From NCBI GenBank assembly GCA_943737045.1, contig CALSFV010000027.1:496001-560000 (forward strand): DNA of 64,000 nt, written 5' to 3'. Within the stretch, counting starts at the first letter, position 1. Every line of letters begins with the position of its first letter. The notes beneath the pieces are model-generated. The model was not told the origin of the DNA, did no database searches, and was given only the letters and a program-made list of their open reading frames with translations. This stretch comes from Parapristionchus giblindavisi. Lineage: Eukaryota; Nematoda; Chromadorea; Rhabditida; Diplogasteridae. A program made the position numbers and the translations under genes. Of this stretch, positions 34,275 through 45,900 are shown piece by piece.

Positions 34275-37200
34275 ATGCCTTTCATCTACAAAATCGGCTT
34301 TCCTGTATGCGTAATAGCGCTGATATCGGTGATACCGTGCGTTGTCATATCGGCTAGAACAGCTACTCTACATGTGAATTGCAAGTGAGTTCCCACATTA
34401 ATTGTTTATTTATCCCATCAAATATGTACTCATAAAAATACAAATACGAAAAAAAATTCAGTTATCATGATTTTGTTAGTAATATGTGTACTTTGTTAAA
34501 TATGTAATCTTGGAAGTTCCCTTCCCTGCACTGAAGACAAAAAAAACAGTTACTTATTTCTTTATTATTATTATTATTAAAATACTCTTTATCAAGATTT
34601 GCAAACAAAAATTATCTGGAGTGGCATAGAAGAGGGCGATTTCACTGTTATCCTACAGTGTGAGCAAAACTCTTCAGAATCGCGATGCTATCCTGCGCCA
34701 TGTGCCAAACGTGTATGCTGCTTGCCCAACTCGCAATATACATCTACGATTATTGCAACGCTGGCGGTTTGTATTCTTCCTCTCGTATTGGGTAAAATTC
34801 TTTGATTTCTTAAGATTAAAATTTAGCATATTGCGCAATATTCGCAGAGCATCCAAAAATATATAAATTGGCCAATTTTTAGGTTCAACAGCCTGGTGGT
34901 TCGTCGTAGAAGAGACTATGAATATAATGATCTGCTTTATATCGTTTCTGATACTTCTCGAGAGGTCTCAATTCTGAAAATCAATAATCTTTCAAAATAT
35001 GATAATATTTTGTAAGATTATTGATTGTTCAAAAATCAAAATTTAGATACCAAGCAACCAAAGACCCCGCCAACTACGAGCATGTTCGCGTACCGTGCCG
35101 ATTTTCGATTTACATATTCGTGGTCGGTGTTTTCTTCTCCAAAAATATGATAACTTAATCAATAACCTCAATATACCCCCAAATGCTCTCATTTACTTGT
35201 TCTCTGAAATGTTGTCGCATCTTTTTGATGTATGATAAATTAAGTTAAATTATAATAAATAAATAGATAAATTTAACTTTTTAATTATTTAATACGAACT
35301 TATTTAGTTGTTCGCAATCGCGTTCACCGTCTCGTACTACTTACATGTCTGTCAGTTGTTTTTACTAGTTCAATTTACTTTTTTTATTTAATAAGAACGC
35401 CCGCGATTCCGATATGGAAATGTAGTTCTCACAATCAGAAGCCAGACGATGTTTTACATATTATAAGAAGTACTCATGGCGTACTACAAATGTGACTCTA
35501 CACAAATAATTAATCTGACAATTAATCTTGAATGATTCAAACAACGACAAGAAATAATATTTACATAAGTAAATTAAATGGAATATAAATATAGCCATAT
35601 AAACATAAATATTATGATAAATAATATATGATATTTACATAAATAAATTACATAACTATAATTGATTGACACGCTTTGCAGTGGGATACTATCTGTTAGT
35701 GATCGGTCTTATGTTCATCATCGAAGCTGCACTCGTTATAGTAAGACCTTTGCATGAATAATAAAGCATATCAATAAAGCAATGACGTATTTTTTTAATA
35801 TTGCTTGCGTTTATGAACAAATATTTCAAAGTGAAGATCATAAAATTGCATATAACGAAGAAAATAAATTATGCATGCTTTATTTAGTCAAAGCTTTGAT
35901 TTAATAAGGCACTATAATTTTTTAAACTTGTTTTACAATGCTTTGACGTATTGTTCAGTGCACAATAGCGGTAACAATCCACTGCAAGAAGCTTCTCGCG
36001 GAACTGCCCTTTGATCTCGCCCGCTTTCGCGCAAAATATCAGGTATAAATTTATTTATTTTATGTATCGTACACCACAAGTATTTCAACAAGTGTTCGAG
36101 TGCAAGAAAAAAATCAGAAAGATTAAAATTATTAAAAGGGAGGTGGATGGGGATGGATGGAAGAGATCAAATGATCACGCCTTCTGTTCCAGTCAGGAAG
36201 ATTGAAGAGGGACAGAATTTCATTTGCAAAATGTGAATTAATTTAGTATTGTTGCTAAACATTTCTGGGCATATATTTATATTTACATGTATATTTTACA
36301 ATAGACGAAAGTGCATTAGTTCGAAATGTGAAAAAATATTAGTCGATTTTGCGATTTTTTAATGAATTAGTACGAAATCTGAAAAAAAAATACTTGTCGA
36401 TTTTGCAGTTTATTAGTGCATAAGTACGAAATGCGGAAAAAAAATTGCCGATTTTGCAGTTTTTGCATTAGTTCGAAATGCGAAAAAAATATTTCTCGAT
36501 TTTGCAGTTAAGAGAAGTGGTTCGATTCACTCGTGCTGTTCTGCCGGCGGTCCTATTCTCCTCGCTCATTCGAGCATGCTCAAAGGTTCCCGCGTATTTC
36601 GCGAAAGCCGGACAGTTCGACTTTATCACATCGTTGATATTATACATGGTGGTGAGACTTTTCCTTATGTATCGCAACGTTCTGTCCCACACGTACGGCG
36701 AGAGAGATTGGCGAGAACGGAGAGTTGAGAACACATCAATTGTCTAATTTTACTATCCGCTCTGGCAACGCTCTCTCGGGCAACTCACAAGACGAGACAG
36801 CATTGCCCGAGCGGAGAGTTTCAAACTAGCTATGATCTTTTCTTATCAATGATATTCAGTCCCACAGCGTAAACTGGACGATAATGCAGATCATTCTGAT
36901 CTTACGACATAAAGGAATGTGCTTTACTGCAAAACGAATGTAAACTATTAGGGTGTTCGGAAAGTCTTTGCACTAATTTCACCATTCATATTTTTTCAAA
37001 TAACAAACGAAGGAACTGCATTTAAATTGTGATATACTGCACATGTTTAACAATAACTGTCCTCCATCTCGTAGGCAACTGCAGAACACCATACTGCCAG
37101 AACTCCTTTGGGCGCGAATCAAATCAAAGGCCGATCTTCCGTTTCATATCGGTCTGATTACGAAAGGATTTTCCTCTGAAGCAGTGCCCGAGAGATCGAA

Positions 37201-38373
37201 AAGCATGGCAATCACAATGATACTAGTGGGTGGAATACGGCGGATGGGGAAGTCAGTCGATATCTAAATTCTCCATTTTTTTCTGCGTCTTGTCAGTGTG
37301 ATTTATCCTTGCGTTACCCATTAAAAGCAATACTTTTAATCACACAAAGTGTCTGATAAGGATTCGGCCCTCCATCTCCTTCAGTTGTTCGCAGAAGACA
37401 TCGATGTTAACAGTCTGCCCCTCAGGTAATAGTTCGAGATGTACCCAACCAAGAGAGCAGAAGAAGAAAAAGAGCGACTCATTTCTTCCATTCTGATTGC
37501 GTCTCCGGACTGTTATAGCGTCCTTCCAAGCGGGCAGCCATCCCATCATTATATCGTTGTTGTCGCACGACACCCACTTATCATCTTGGCAGACAATATA
37601 CATCACCCAATCAGTGGATCGAGAACGGCCGTGATTTGAAGTGAAGATGTCTACTTGGTTTCTGGGGAGCAGAGCGGATATGACATGGGGAAGCACTTAA
37701 TGTGCCCTGGGGCAAAGAGAAGACCGAATGAGGATGCGATGGCTGGTGATTCTTGGAGTACAAGTTGCCTGCTCCATGTACCTCTAACTCTGCTTCGGCT
37801 GACTTGTACCAGTGCGAAGAACCAGGTCTTGATTCGAACTGGGACGACGCTCTGACCTATGTTTTTCAACCAAACATAAATGGTTTTTCTTGAACTGACA
37901 ATACCAGGAGAAGACTGTTACACGACACTGCCCTCTAGGCTTCACTGACTGGGGTAGTTAGTGATTCTCTTCTAATGCAGCTCGTCCCGTACGATACAAA
38001 TGAATAAGGACATGTCAAACACTGGGCAACTGTCCCATAGCTAAAAAATAAAATATGGTCAAGGAAAGAGAGTTGGCAAATGAAACTTATCACATTTGCT
38101 GATCAATATGTCCCCCATGTAGGAAAAATACCACAAGGCATAGTGGTCGTTCACGTCCGAGTAAGAGGGGTCCAAAGTAAGTGCAGAAAAAAGTGCAAAG
38201 ACTTTCCGAACACCCTAATAATTTGTTTTTTTTTTAAATTTTGACTACAATTTTTCGTATTCTTTAGATTTGGAGCACAAAGCGCAACAATTTACGACGT
38301 TCCGAGAATTGTAGTGAATAAGGAAATGGAGACTGCCACGTATTTCATACATCTCCAAGTTTCATGGGCTTAG
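34275..38373 (+). CDS. SRE-like 7-transmembrane chemoreceptor G3 (intact)
   Basis: Ten exons: 34275-34384, 34678-34766, 34883-34964, 35047-35128, 35308-35350, 35682-35740, 35959-36042, 36508-36651, 36860-36939, 38268-38373; 292 residues, all joins in frame. TM1 (about residues 5-30) ends TLHVNCK. Exon 2 has AMCQTCMLLAQ. TM3 ends LLER and runs into YQATKDPANYEHVRV, the ER..AT....YE signature I associate with the SRE family. LFAIAFTVSYYLHV and YLLVIGLMFIIEAALVI form TM5, a loop with HCKKLLAELPF leads to Q-LREVVRFTRAVLPAV (TM6), and SHSVNWTIMQIILI is TM7. The tail ends TATYFIHLQVSWA, stop TAG. A GPCR for chemical cues in sensory neurons is the family role; no ligand can be inferred. Intron 9 contains a mariner element; intron 7 contains a LINE 3' end and a tandemly repeated acceptor. 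AATAAA at 38457-38462. Confidence 0.85.
36048..36215 (-). mobile_element. LINE 3' end (truncated), in G3 intron 7
   Basis: It matches the 3' UTR of the LINE at 48044-50702: ATCGTACACCACAAG, TTCAACAAGT and GGTGGATGGGGATGG, with the (AAAT)n tail at the left. The orientation is antisense to G3. Confidence 0.78.
36311..36507 (+). repeat. ~50-bp tandem repeat that copies the intron 7 splice acceptor of G3
   Basis: Four units contain TTCGAAATG(C)GAAAAAA and end CGATTTTGCAG. Three units end in a usable AG (36408, 36459, 36507) and the first reads GCGA. Only the last matches the family exon boundary (TTAAGAGAAG follows). Use of the upstream sites would add in-frame or out-of-frame sequence before exon 8. 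Confidence 0.85.
36744..36832. mobile_element. MITE family B, shortened copy
   Basis: CTATCCGCTCTGGCAACGCT and the inverted AGCATTGCCCGAGCGGAGAG are present, with TTTCAAACTAGCT on the right. The terminal segments are missing. It lies in G3 intron 8. Confidence 0.7.
36948..38218 (-). mobile_element. Mariner-like transposon with decayed transposase
   Basis: Inverted ends TTAGGGTGTTCGGAAAGTCT and AGACTTTCCGAACACCCTAA are perfect, with TA duplicated at 36946-36947 and 38219-38220; length 1271 bp, the usual mariner size. The minus strand encodes transposase fragments with frame breaks. It is antisense to G3, inside its last intron. Confidence 0.93.
37340..37696 (-). pseudogene. Mariner transposase fragment
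   Basis: A 118-codon open frame contains VCQDDKWVSCDN (around the first catalytic Asp of the DD34D triad) and, about 45 residues later, LELLPEGQTVNIDVFCEQLK, both hallmarks of mariner transposases. The N-terminal helix-turn-helix and the C-terminal Asp region are not in the same frame, so it is inactive. Confidence 0.85.
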
Positions 38374-39181
38374 GAACTCTTTAATTTATTGTCTTATTTA
38401 TTTAATTACCCATTTAACATTCTATGAATCATTACTGTACTTTGTTTCTACCGAAAAATAAAACAGAGAAAAAGTCTGTGTAGCGAGTGTTGTTGCATCT
38501 TTAATATACACAGCGAAAAAAAAGTGTAAAATGAAACTAAAGCAGATAACTATCTAAAATAACACCTATGATATGTTAAATACAACACAAAAAATGTTAG
38601 ATTCAACACACCTTGTGCGCTGTGTTGTACACGTTTTTCTTTGTCTGTGGGACCTAACTTTTGTATTGCATGTTAAAAATTACTAGTACATGTTTGCAAT
38701 GATGTTGTTTTTTGATGTTTGAGTTCATGTGTACAAAGTATTTGTCAGCGAAAACAGGGAAGAAGAGGCATATCAACAAACGTGGGATAATTCAAGCGCA
38801 AAGGACGCGCATACCCTATTGTTCTCTTATGTTATTTACTCTATATATAAGTTGTATTATGAGAATTTGCTCAACCTGATCCTTTGCATCGAATAATTTC
38901 GCACGAGTCCTACCATATCATATATTATCATTCATGCGGAAACAATATTTGGAATGCTTGATGCATGACCACATATTATCACGCTATAATCATATTATAC
39001 ATTTTGAAGTCGATGTCTTGAGACATAGTATAGACTCTATGATATTTTAAACAACCGAGCTAACTTCACTCTCCGCATAGACTATACTATCTCGCGGACA
39101 AATTCAAGCGAGAGAGTGTGGCCAGAGCGGAGAGCTTCAAATTAGCTCGGGTGTCACTTTAATATTCCTTAATTATTTTCG
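38374..39181. other. Intergenic spacer between G3 and G4
   Basis: The G3 polyadenylation signal (38457-38462) is followed by a loose inverted repeat (CACAGCGAAAAAAAAGTGT at 38509 against ACACGTTTTTCTTTGTCTGTG at 38627) and a family B MITE at its right edge. It must contain the G4 promoter. Confidence 0.6.
39047..39162. mobile_element. MITE family B copy directly upstream of G4
   Basis: TTAA at 39047-39050 and 39159-39162. The arms ACTCTCCGCATAGACTATAC and GTGTGGCCAGAGCGGAGAG are inverted. The right end is 19 bases before the G4 start codon. Confidence 0.85.
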
Positions 39182-42100
39182 ATGTCTTTCGACATGGTAT
39201 GGCGCATCGGATTTCCGGTAGCGACAGTGTCACTTGCATCGATTTATCCGTGCGTCGCTGTGCCCATACAAACGGCCACCCTTCATGCCAATTGCAAGTG
39301 AGTGTTCACCATGTTTTTTTTTCCAAATCTATTATGTGCTTCTGTTAATCCCATCTTGTGCATTAAGAGATGCGTACAAAGAAAGTTTTATAGTGATCCA
39401 ATCAGCCAACGTTGCGTCGAGTTGTTTTATTAGGCGACTTTTGCGATGCCAGCCTTTTCCTTATGACAATTAAGTATCTATTATTTGCCACCAGCGATTC
39501 CACAGAAAACGCGTCACGTCCTATCTTTTCCCTTTCACAAAACTACCGAATGCATAGTGCGTTACTTCGCGACCAAATTCAACTTTCGAACATTTTCAGC
39601 ATTTCGATCAATATCTGTGTGCGATAATCTCCCTTTAAATATGTCATCCTTCAAATAGCTTCATACAAAATCCGACCTTTCAGAATATCTCAGGTGGCCA
39701 GTGCGTTGTGTCAGACGATACTGCTTCTAGCCCAAATGGGAATCTACATAATTTTCTATGTCGAATCGGAAGGTATAATTTTCCTATTACTTCTGACGAT
39801 AAAACAAGCAAGAGGAGAACTTTCTGCAGCTTCAGTTTCGTCGACCTGGTTCTTCGTCACACACGAAATCATGAACTACATGTTGGGATTCATTTCGGGG
39901 ATCACATTATATGAGAGGTAACAGAAGTGGCACGAAAAATCTCTCTTTATTTTGTTTTATTAATTATTTTTATTAGACAATAAAAATTATTAAAAAAAGT
40001 AAAATACGACTTAAATGAAGAAATTTGCACACGGAGAGTAAAAAATGGGGCTAATTTTAAAGATCTCTTCCTGTGACGATTATAAGTTAAATTTCACTAT
40101 TCACAAAATCTGGGTTCCAGCTTGCCTTGAAAGTTGGGGATTATCTCAGTCCGCCCCAGAAGTATACGGGGAAGCCATGATTGTGGCTACTATACAATTC
40201 AGTTTTCAGTTCACTTTGTAAATAAAACTTTGTAATGATCAGGTATCGTGCGACGAAAGATCTCGCTAATTACGAACATCGCATATTCCGGCCGACCACA
40301 TTCAATCTACTAGGACTGATCTTTGTTAGTTTTTTTTTCTTCTTTTTCTGTATTGTGTATTGTAAAATTAGCAAAACAATAAAAGTGAAGGATGCAAAAT
40401 AAGCATTCGTATATTACTATTATCAGCGTCGCTCATCAATTTCCTTGGAAAGCATAAAAAATGATTCTCATGTTTCCAGATTTTTGGCATTGCGTTCTAC
40501 ATCGCGTATTGCGTACATGCACGTATGTAAATGTTTTCATTCATTCAAATAATCAATCAATATACATCTAAACAATCAATCAATAGCCATTTGTTTGTTT
40601 AGTCTTGGCTGGGGTAGATCGATGACGTATCTTTCTTCTATTCTGTTCATCGTTCCATATCTAGATATTATAAGATATCTTGATGTTGATAGTGGATGTT
40701 TCCTTACTCTGAAAAGATACGGGTGCATAGATCTCGAACAGCAGATATTAAACGCATATTAGATATTATATTAGATGATGATGTATATGAGGCGTGAATA
40801 GCATAGTGACGCATCATTGCGTTATCAAAGTAGTTAATGTAATATAATATTTTATATAATATATAAATTTACAGTATTCGTCTACCTTCCGATCATAATT
40901 TTGATGTTTTTCCTAGAACTTGGATACTGCATTGTAAGCACTTCTATTACAAATGATCTCGTTACCTTAAACTCTCGAGAGTTTCGTTGATCTTATTTAC
41001 TTTTCATTATTTTGAGCAGAAATTAAAGGCAAAAATCAGTACTACAAATTATCCAACATCAATTTACTAATAAACCTTGAGAACATGTGTTTACTAACTC
41101 TTACTATTCAATTAGTGATTTCTTTAATGTTAAATAAAAAACTTTTCAGTGTACAATCATTCTGATAGTCCATTGTAAGCGTCGCATGCTCAATTTGCCG
41201 TACGACAGCAAGCGATTGCAATCAAAATACCAGGTACAGAATATCTATATTGCAATTGATAACTATATATAATTATTATATATTCATTAACTAACTATAT
41301 AACTAACTAACTATAACTAAATATAATTACTATATATAATTATTAATTATTCTATTATTGATAACGTATCAATAATATATTTATAAATATTCGTGGTATT
41401 CCACATATGAGTTACATTTTACAATAGTAACTGAGCACTAACAGTGATCTAATTTTAAAGGGCCTCTCTCAATGGTCTCCTCGACGCGCAATGCTCTCTC
41501 GTTGTTAGAGAACAGAGAAATAGTGTGCGCAATGAAGATACCATTGAGTGAGTCCCTTTAAAAGATGCGATTTGTGAACAGTGAACGCGACTACAATACA
41601 GGAAAGCTTGAGGTTTTCATAGACTAATTATATATATGTATAGAATATAAATATAGACAAATATGATTACTTTAATGAAAGTTCAGTTACTGGAGGTTCT
41701 CCAATTCACTCATGCCATTCTCCCTGCCATTCTTCTATCGTCGATCATGCGTGCGATCGCCATGATTCCAATGTATTTCGCCAAGGCCGGTGCCCTGCCA
41801 CTGCTCGCTCCAACCATCTTCTATATGACTGTAAGCGAAATAATTCATGATTAGAAATAAAAAAAAAGATTTAGAATGATCGAAAGAGATATGTTAAGTT
41901 GTTATCATGCTCCGCTCGGAAAATATGGTGAGCAATGATTTTCGGTGGTGAATGAATGGATTTGCAGAGTCACAGCGTGAATTTTACTATGATGCAGCTT
42001 ATTTTGATCTATCGCCACAAAGGAATGTGCGAGACGGTGAGGAGGATCATGGAACGAAGGTACGATATCTTAATGTAGATACAGGTTGGCTAATAATTGG

Positions 42101-42402
42101 TACAAGGACGGAGAACGGAAGAGTTTCTAAGAGAGCATTATGCGGTATTAAAATCTGGAAAAGTTTACAATTTTTCCAACTACTTTTACAATCACAAAAT
42201 TAACACTACTTTTTACTTTTCCATCTACTTTTCCAAGATATTAACACCGCATAAGATAGGGTGGGAGAGTGATCAGCATGAATTCGTTGCCTTCAGATTC
42301 GGTGTGAATGTCGCTCGTCGGGAGTGCATGCGGAGGGTCATCGCCAATGTTGAGGAAGAGGCGCAGGTCTACTTCAACCATCTCAGAGCATCATGGGCTT
42401 GA
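39182..42402 (+). CDS. SRE-like 7-transmembrane chemoreceptor G4 (intact)
   Basis: Ten exons: 39182-39297, 39684-39772, 39836-39917, 40243-40324, 40480-40522, 40875-40933, 41150-41233, 41687-41830, 41968-42059, 42297-42402; 298 residues, all joins in frame. TM1 ends TLHANCK; exon 2 has ALCQTILLLAQ; TM3 ends LYER followed by YRATKDLANYEHR; exon 7 has HCKRRMLNLPYDSKRLQSKY; TM6 has FTHAILPAILLSS; the tail ends VYFNHLRASWA, stop TGA. It is more diverged from N1, N2 and G3 than they are from each other, and exon 9 is 92 nt as in G1. Intron 7 carries a family A MITE and a family B MITE abuts the start, so the promoter or 5' leader may be MITE-derived. AATAAA at 42488-42493, 86 nt after the stop. 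Confidence 0.84.
41455..41561. mobile_element. MITE family A copy in G4 intron 7
   Basis: TTAA at both ends; CCTCTCTCAATGGTCTCC and the inverted TACCATTGAGTGAG flank the usual core. Confidence 0.85.
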
Positions 42403-42967
42403 ACAGCATACTATTTTTTCATTGTTTATAATGTACAAATTTTGATTAAGTTATTTTTTAACATGTAAAAGATTGTATGCACAAATCAATAAATTTTCGA
42501 TCATCTACACCAAGTACCTCAGCATTGCGACTAATGCACTACGCAGCCCTCAAGAGATATTTATTGCTTCTATGTAATTCTATTGCAGATACTTAAAAAG
42601 AATACTGTTGTTGTTCCTTTTTCTCCCATTCTTCGAGACAAATTTACATTAACGATTTTGTGTTCATATAATTTCATATAATTACATTTTATTGGTATTA
42701 ATTTCTTTGTTCAGTAATTCGATTTATCACTCGACATCTCATCCCAATTAGTTCTAGATACTCTCATTTTGTCTGCCTTCCACAGCGACGTGCGGTTCCT
42801 CCATTCTCGCTGCTATATTTGGTATTGGTACGTTAGGCCTATGAACGTTTATATTTATCAAATATTTGGCACTACTCCAGCAGCCCAGATCGTCTCATAA
42901 GTGGGCGGTGCTAGGGTCGAAATAGATCAAAGATCAGTCACTTGGTTTCATCACTAACAGGTCAAAG
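42403..42967. other. Intergenic spacer upstream of the RRM gene
   Basis: It contains the G4 polyadenylation signal and then AT-rich sequence. A CAG at 42958-42960, seven bases before the RRM start codon, is a possible spliced-leader acceptor. No exon was recognised. Confidence 0.5.
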
Positions 42968-45900
42968 ATGCACGCACAGCCCATGCAGATGCAGCCTATG
43001 CTGTCTCCTCCTCCTCAGCAGCAACAACAACAGCAACAGTACATGCAGGCGAGTCATTTTATATTTATTTGCCACCCAAATTAGGGGTTTCTTTCGATTT
43101 TGGAATCATTCAGGGTCCTGAAAATATCCATGAAAGTTGGCTGACCTAGCTAGATCACATGATCTTTGATCTTTGATCTCTGATTTCGTTCCAGACCGAC
43201 TGCAACCCGCAGCATGAGGAATTCATTCCTAATCCGGCGGTGCAGCAGATGTTGCACAACGAATCTTATAGACCAGAACACGCAGCCATGATCGTCGTTG
43301 ACTACCGATTACAGATGATGGAAGAACTGGTACGTTATAACATCTTAAAGGGGTTGACACTAGGGTGGTGAGAATCAGTCACTAGTCACTAGTCCTAGTG
43401 ACAGTCTCTCTCTACTCAACCGAGAGAGGTACATTTACGACCTCTCGCGCGACGGTTATCGACCGTATAAAATACACTTGTTTATTTGGTACGAGAGTAT
43501 AATATAGCGCGCGGCGAAGGTCAGCCGGGTTAGAGAGAGGCAGCGGAGAGACAATCGAGAGGCGGGGCGAGATGTAGAAGTCTACATCTCGATCTCCTCT
43601 CGATTGTGACTTCCGTTCGTTAGCACCATTTGTCATTTTCTTATGCAAGTACATTTTATACGCACAATAGTAGTGATGAGGTCATCAAAACATTAGTGAC
43701 TAATTTTAGCTACTCTTTTTCTACTCCTTTTGGGTTTTCTCGGCTATAAGTAATCGAAATATGCAAATCTGAATATTTTTGCAATCTACAAGCAAAGGGC
43801 TATTCAACAAGCCTAAAATTGACTGTCAAAGATAACTTTTAAATTTCGTCGAATTCTCATGTTATGCATTCCAGCACTTCCGATAAGACGGATAGGAAGA
43901 CTATTATAATATAATTTATGATTATCATGTTATTAAAGTCATTCGAACCACAATTAAAACTCTTCCTTGTCGTCATTTAACCTCTTGCATAATGATAGAC
44001 TCCGCCCACAATCGTCATAAACAACCAAGCGGCGTCTCTAATCTTCTTTGGCATCCAATTTTAGGCTTGTTGAATAGCCCTTGACTTGTAGATTCCAAAA
44101 ATATATAGATTTGCACATTTTAATTACTTAGAGCCGAGAAAAAATAAAAAGAGTAGAAAAAGAGTAATTTTACTACTCAACCGTGATCCCAACGCACGGC
44201 TGCCACAGGGGACAGAAGAGTAGCAGAGAGAGTAGAAAAAATTACGCACTAGTTGGAGAGAGAGAATAATTAGTGACTAGTGACTGGTTCTCGCCACCCT
44301 AGTTGACACCTTTCTCAACGCTCTCTTCAACGGTCTACGCTCTCTCGTTGTTAGAGAACAAAGAAATAGAGGGCGCGATGAAAATTCCATTGAGAGATGC
44401 CTCTAACAACATTATCGGCCGATTAGGGAGTTATTTCGGGTTTGACCAGTTGTCGACCCAGGAGCTGGCACGGCATTTATTAATTTTAATACTATTATTA
44501 TTAATTTATTATGATCATTTAATGCTCTTCAATCTTTTTTCTTCTCGTTAGTACGTCGATGCTGAGGACTGAAAATTTAATTAGTTTAACTCGTTAACGT
44601 AATTAGTCTGGGCAAAGTTAGGAGTGTCGTTATTTATGTCAAGTGGGGGAAGCCATTGATCATCATTTTCATGTGGAAAATACACTTTATTTTTCTTACT
44701 TTTTGTAAATATCGATTGATACAGGACAGGGAGCTACGCAATGAGGAAGACCGCGGACCGGTGATCTCACACGGAATGTGCGTGGGTACGGCAGATTACA
44801 TTTTATTGATCCCTGCGATTTATTGATTTTCACTATCCCCGAAACAAAAGGGCATACTGATCGCTGAATTTTTAAATGATTCAAGATATTCCATTTTTAT
44901 ATCCATTAGATCGATTATCAATAATCATTAAAGTCAATTTCACTCTCCGCTGTGGCAAATTTTTTCTTCTGTCGAAAAAGAACGCGAGAGATCGTGCGTA
45001 GCCCGAGCGGAGAGTTTAAACTATCTCGGGCGTGCTTTTAATGGATACTGTACCTTTAGGTGGTCCGACGCTGTACTGCAAGCACGTCCCACAAGGCCAC
45101 GAGGGAGAGGTCGTATCTCGCATGAAGTCACTTGGAGCTTACATGTGGGTTATGACTCTGACACGATTATGACTTGAGCGCACCTTGGACATGTTCTGTA
45201 GCATTAGGAATCTATCTAACCCGTCTGACTGAATACTCATAATCATTAATTATAATAATACAATAATCAATAATAAAAAAATCGTTGCAGTGGTACGCGT
45301 CGCGTGGTTTCCGCGGATGGCTCGTCCGGAATGCTGGTCAGGTACCAGACGAGAGAGGTGCGGGATTATCCTTGATATATAAGGCACACCCGAGTTCATT
45401 CGAAACTTTCCGCTATAGCCACACTCTCTCGCTTTCTTTGTCTGCCAGAGAGCGTGGAGAAGTCAGATTAGCTTGGGTGCGCCGTTTAACCTAAAGAGAA
45501 CTTTACCCTCTAACTTTCGCTACGACAAGTCATGTTCTCTTTCAATATAAATTTATGTCGAGAGTGTTATGTGATCTATTCTCTTTGATTTACAAACCTG
45601 TATTGTTTCATGCTGAGCATGTCGATAAATATATATATGTTGTTATAACTGTTAGTAGAGATCCGCAATCGTGCAGTCGCGCAAAAATGATTTCTCACTA
45701 ATAGATGCATGAGAAATCGATCGCACGATTTTAATTTGATAATTAAAAAGAATTGCGTGCAAATTAGAGAAGACAACTCTTTCTCATTCATTTTCACTCT
45801 TCGAGCGGTGGATTTTTTCTTATGGCCACTGCGCGACTTTGCACGAAATTAAGAGTCAAAATCGTGCAGAATGACTTTTCATCATTTTGACGTCGAACAG

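Larger units (their letters stand above)
43345..44405. mobile_element. MITE family A copy split by a foldback element
   Basis: It starts TTAAAGGGGTTGACAC, is interrupted at 43360-44302, and resumes TTGACACCTTTCTCAACGC through AGAGAACAAAGAAATAGAGG. The right terminus has decayed. Confidence 0.78.
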
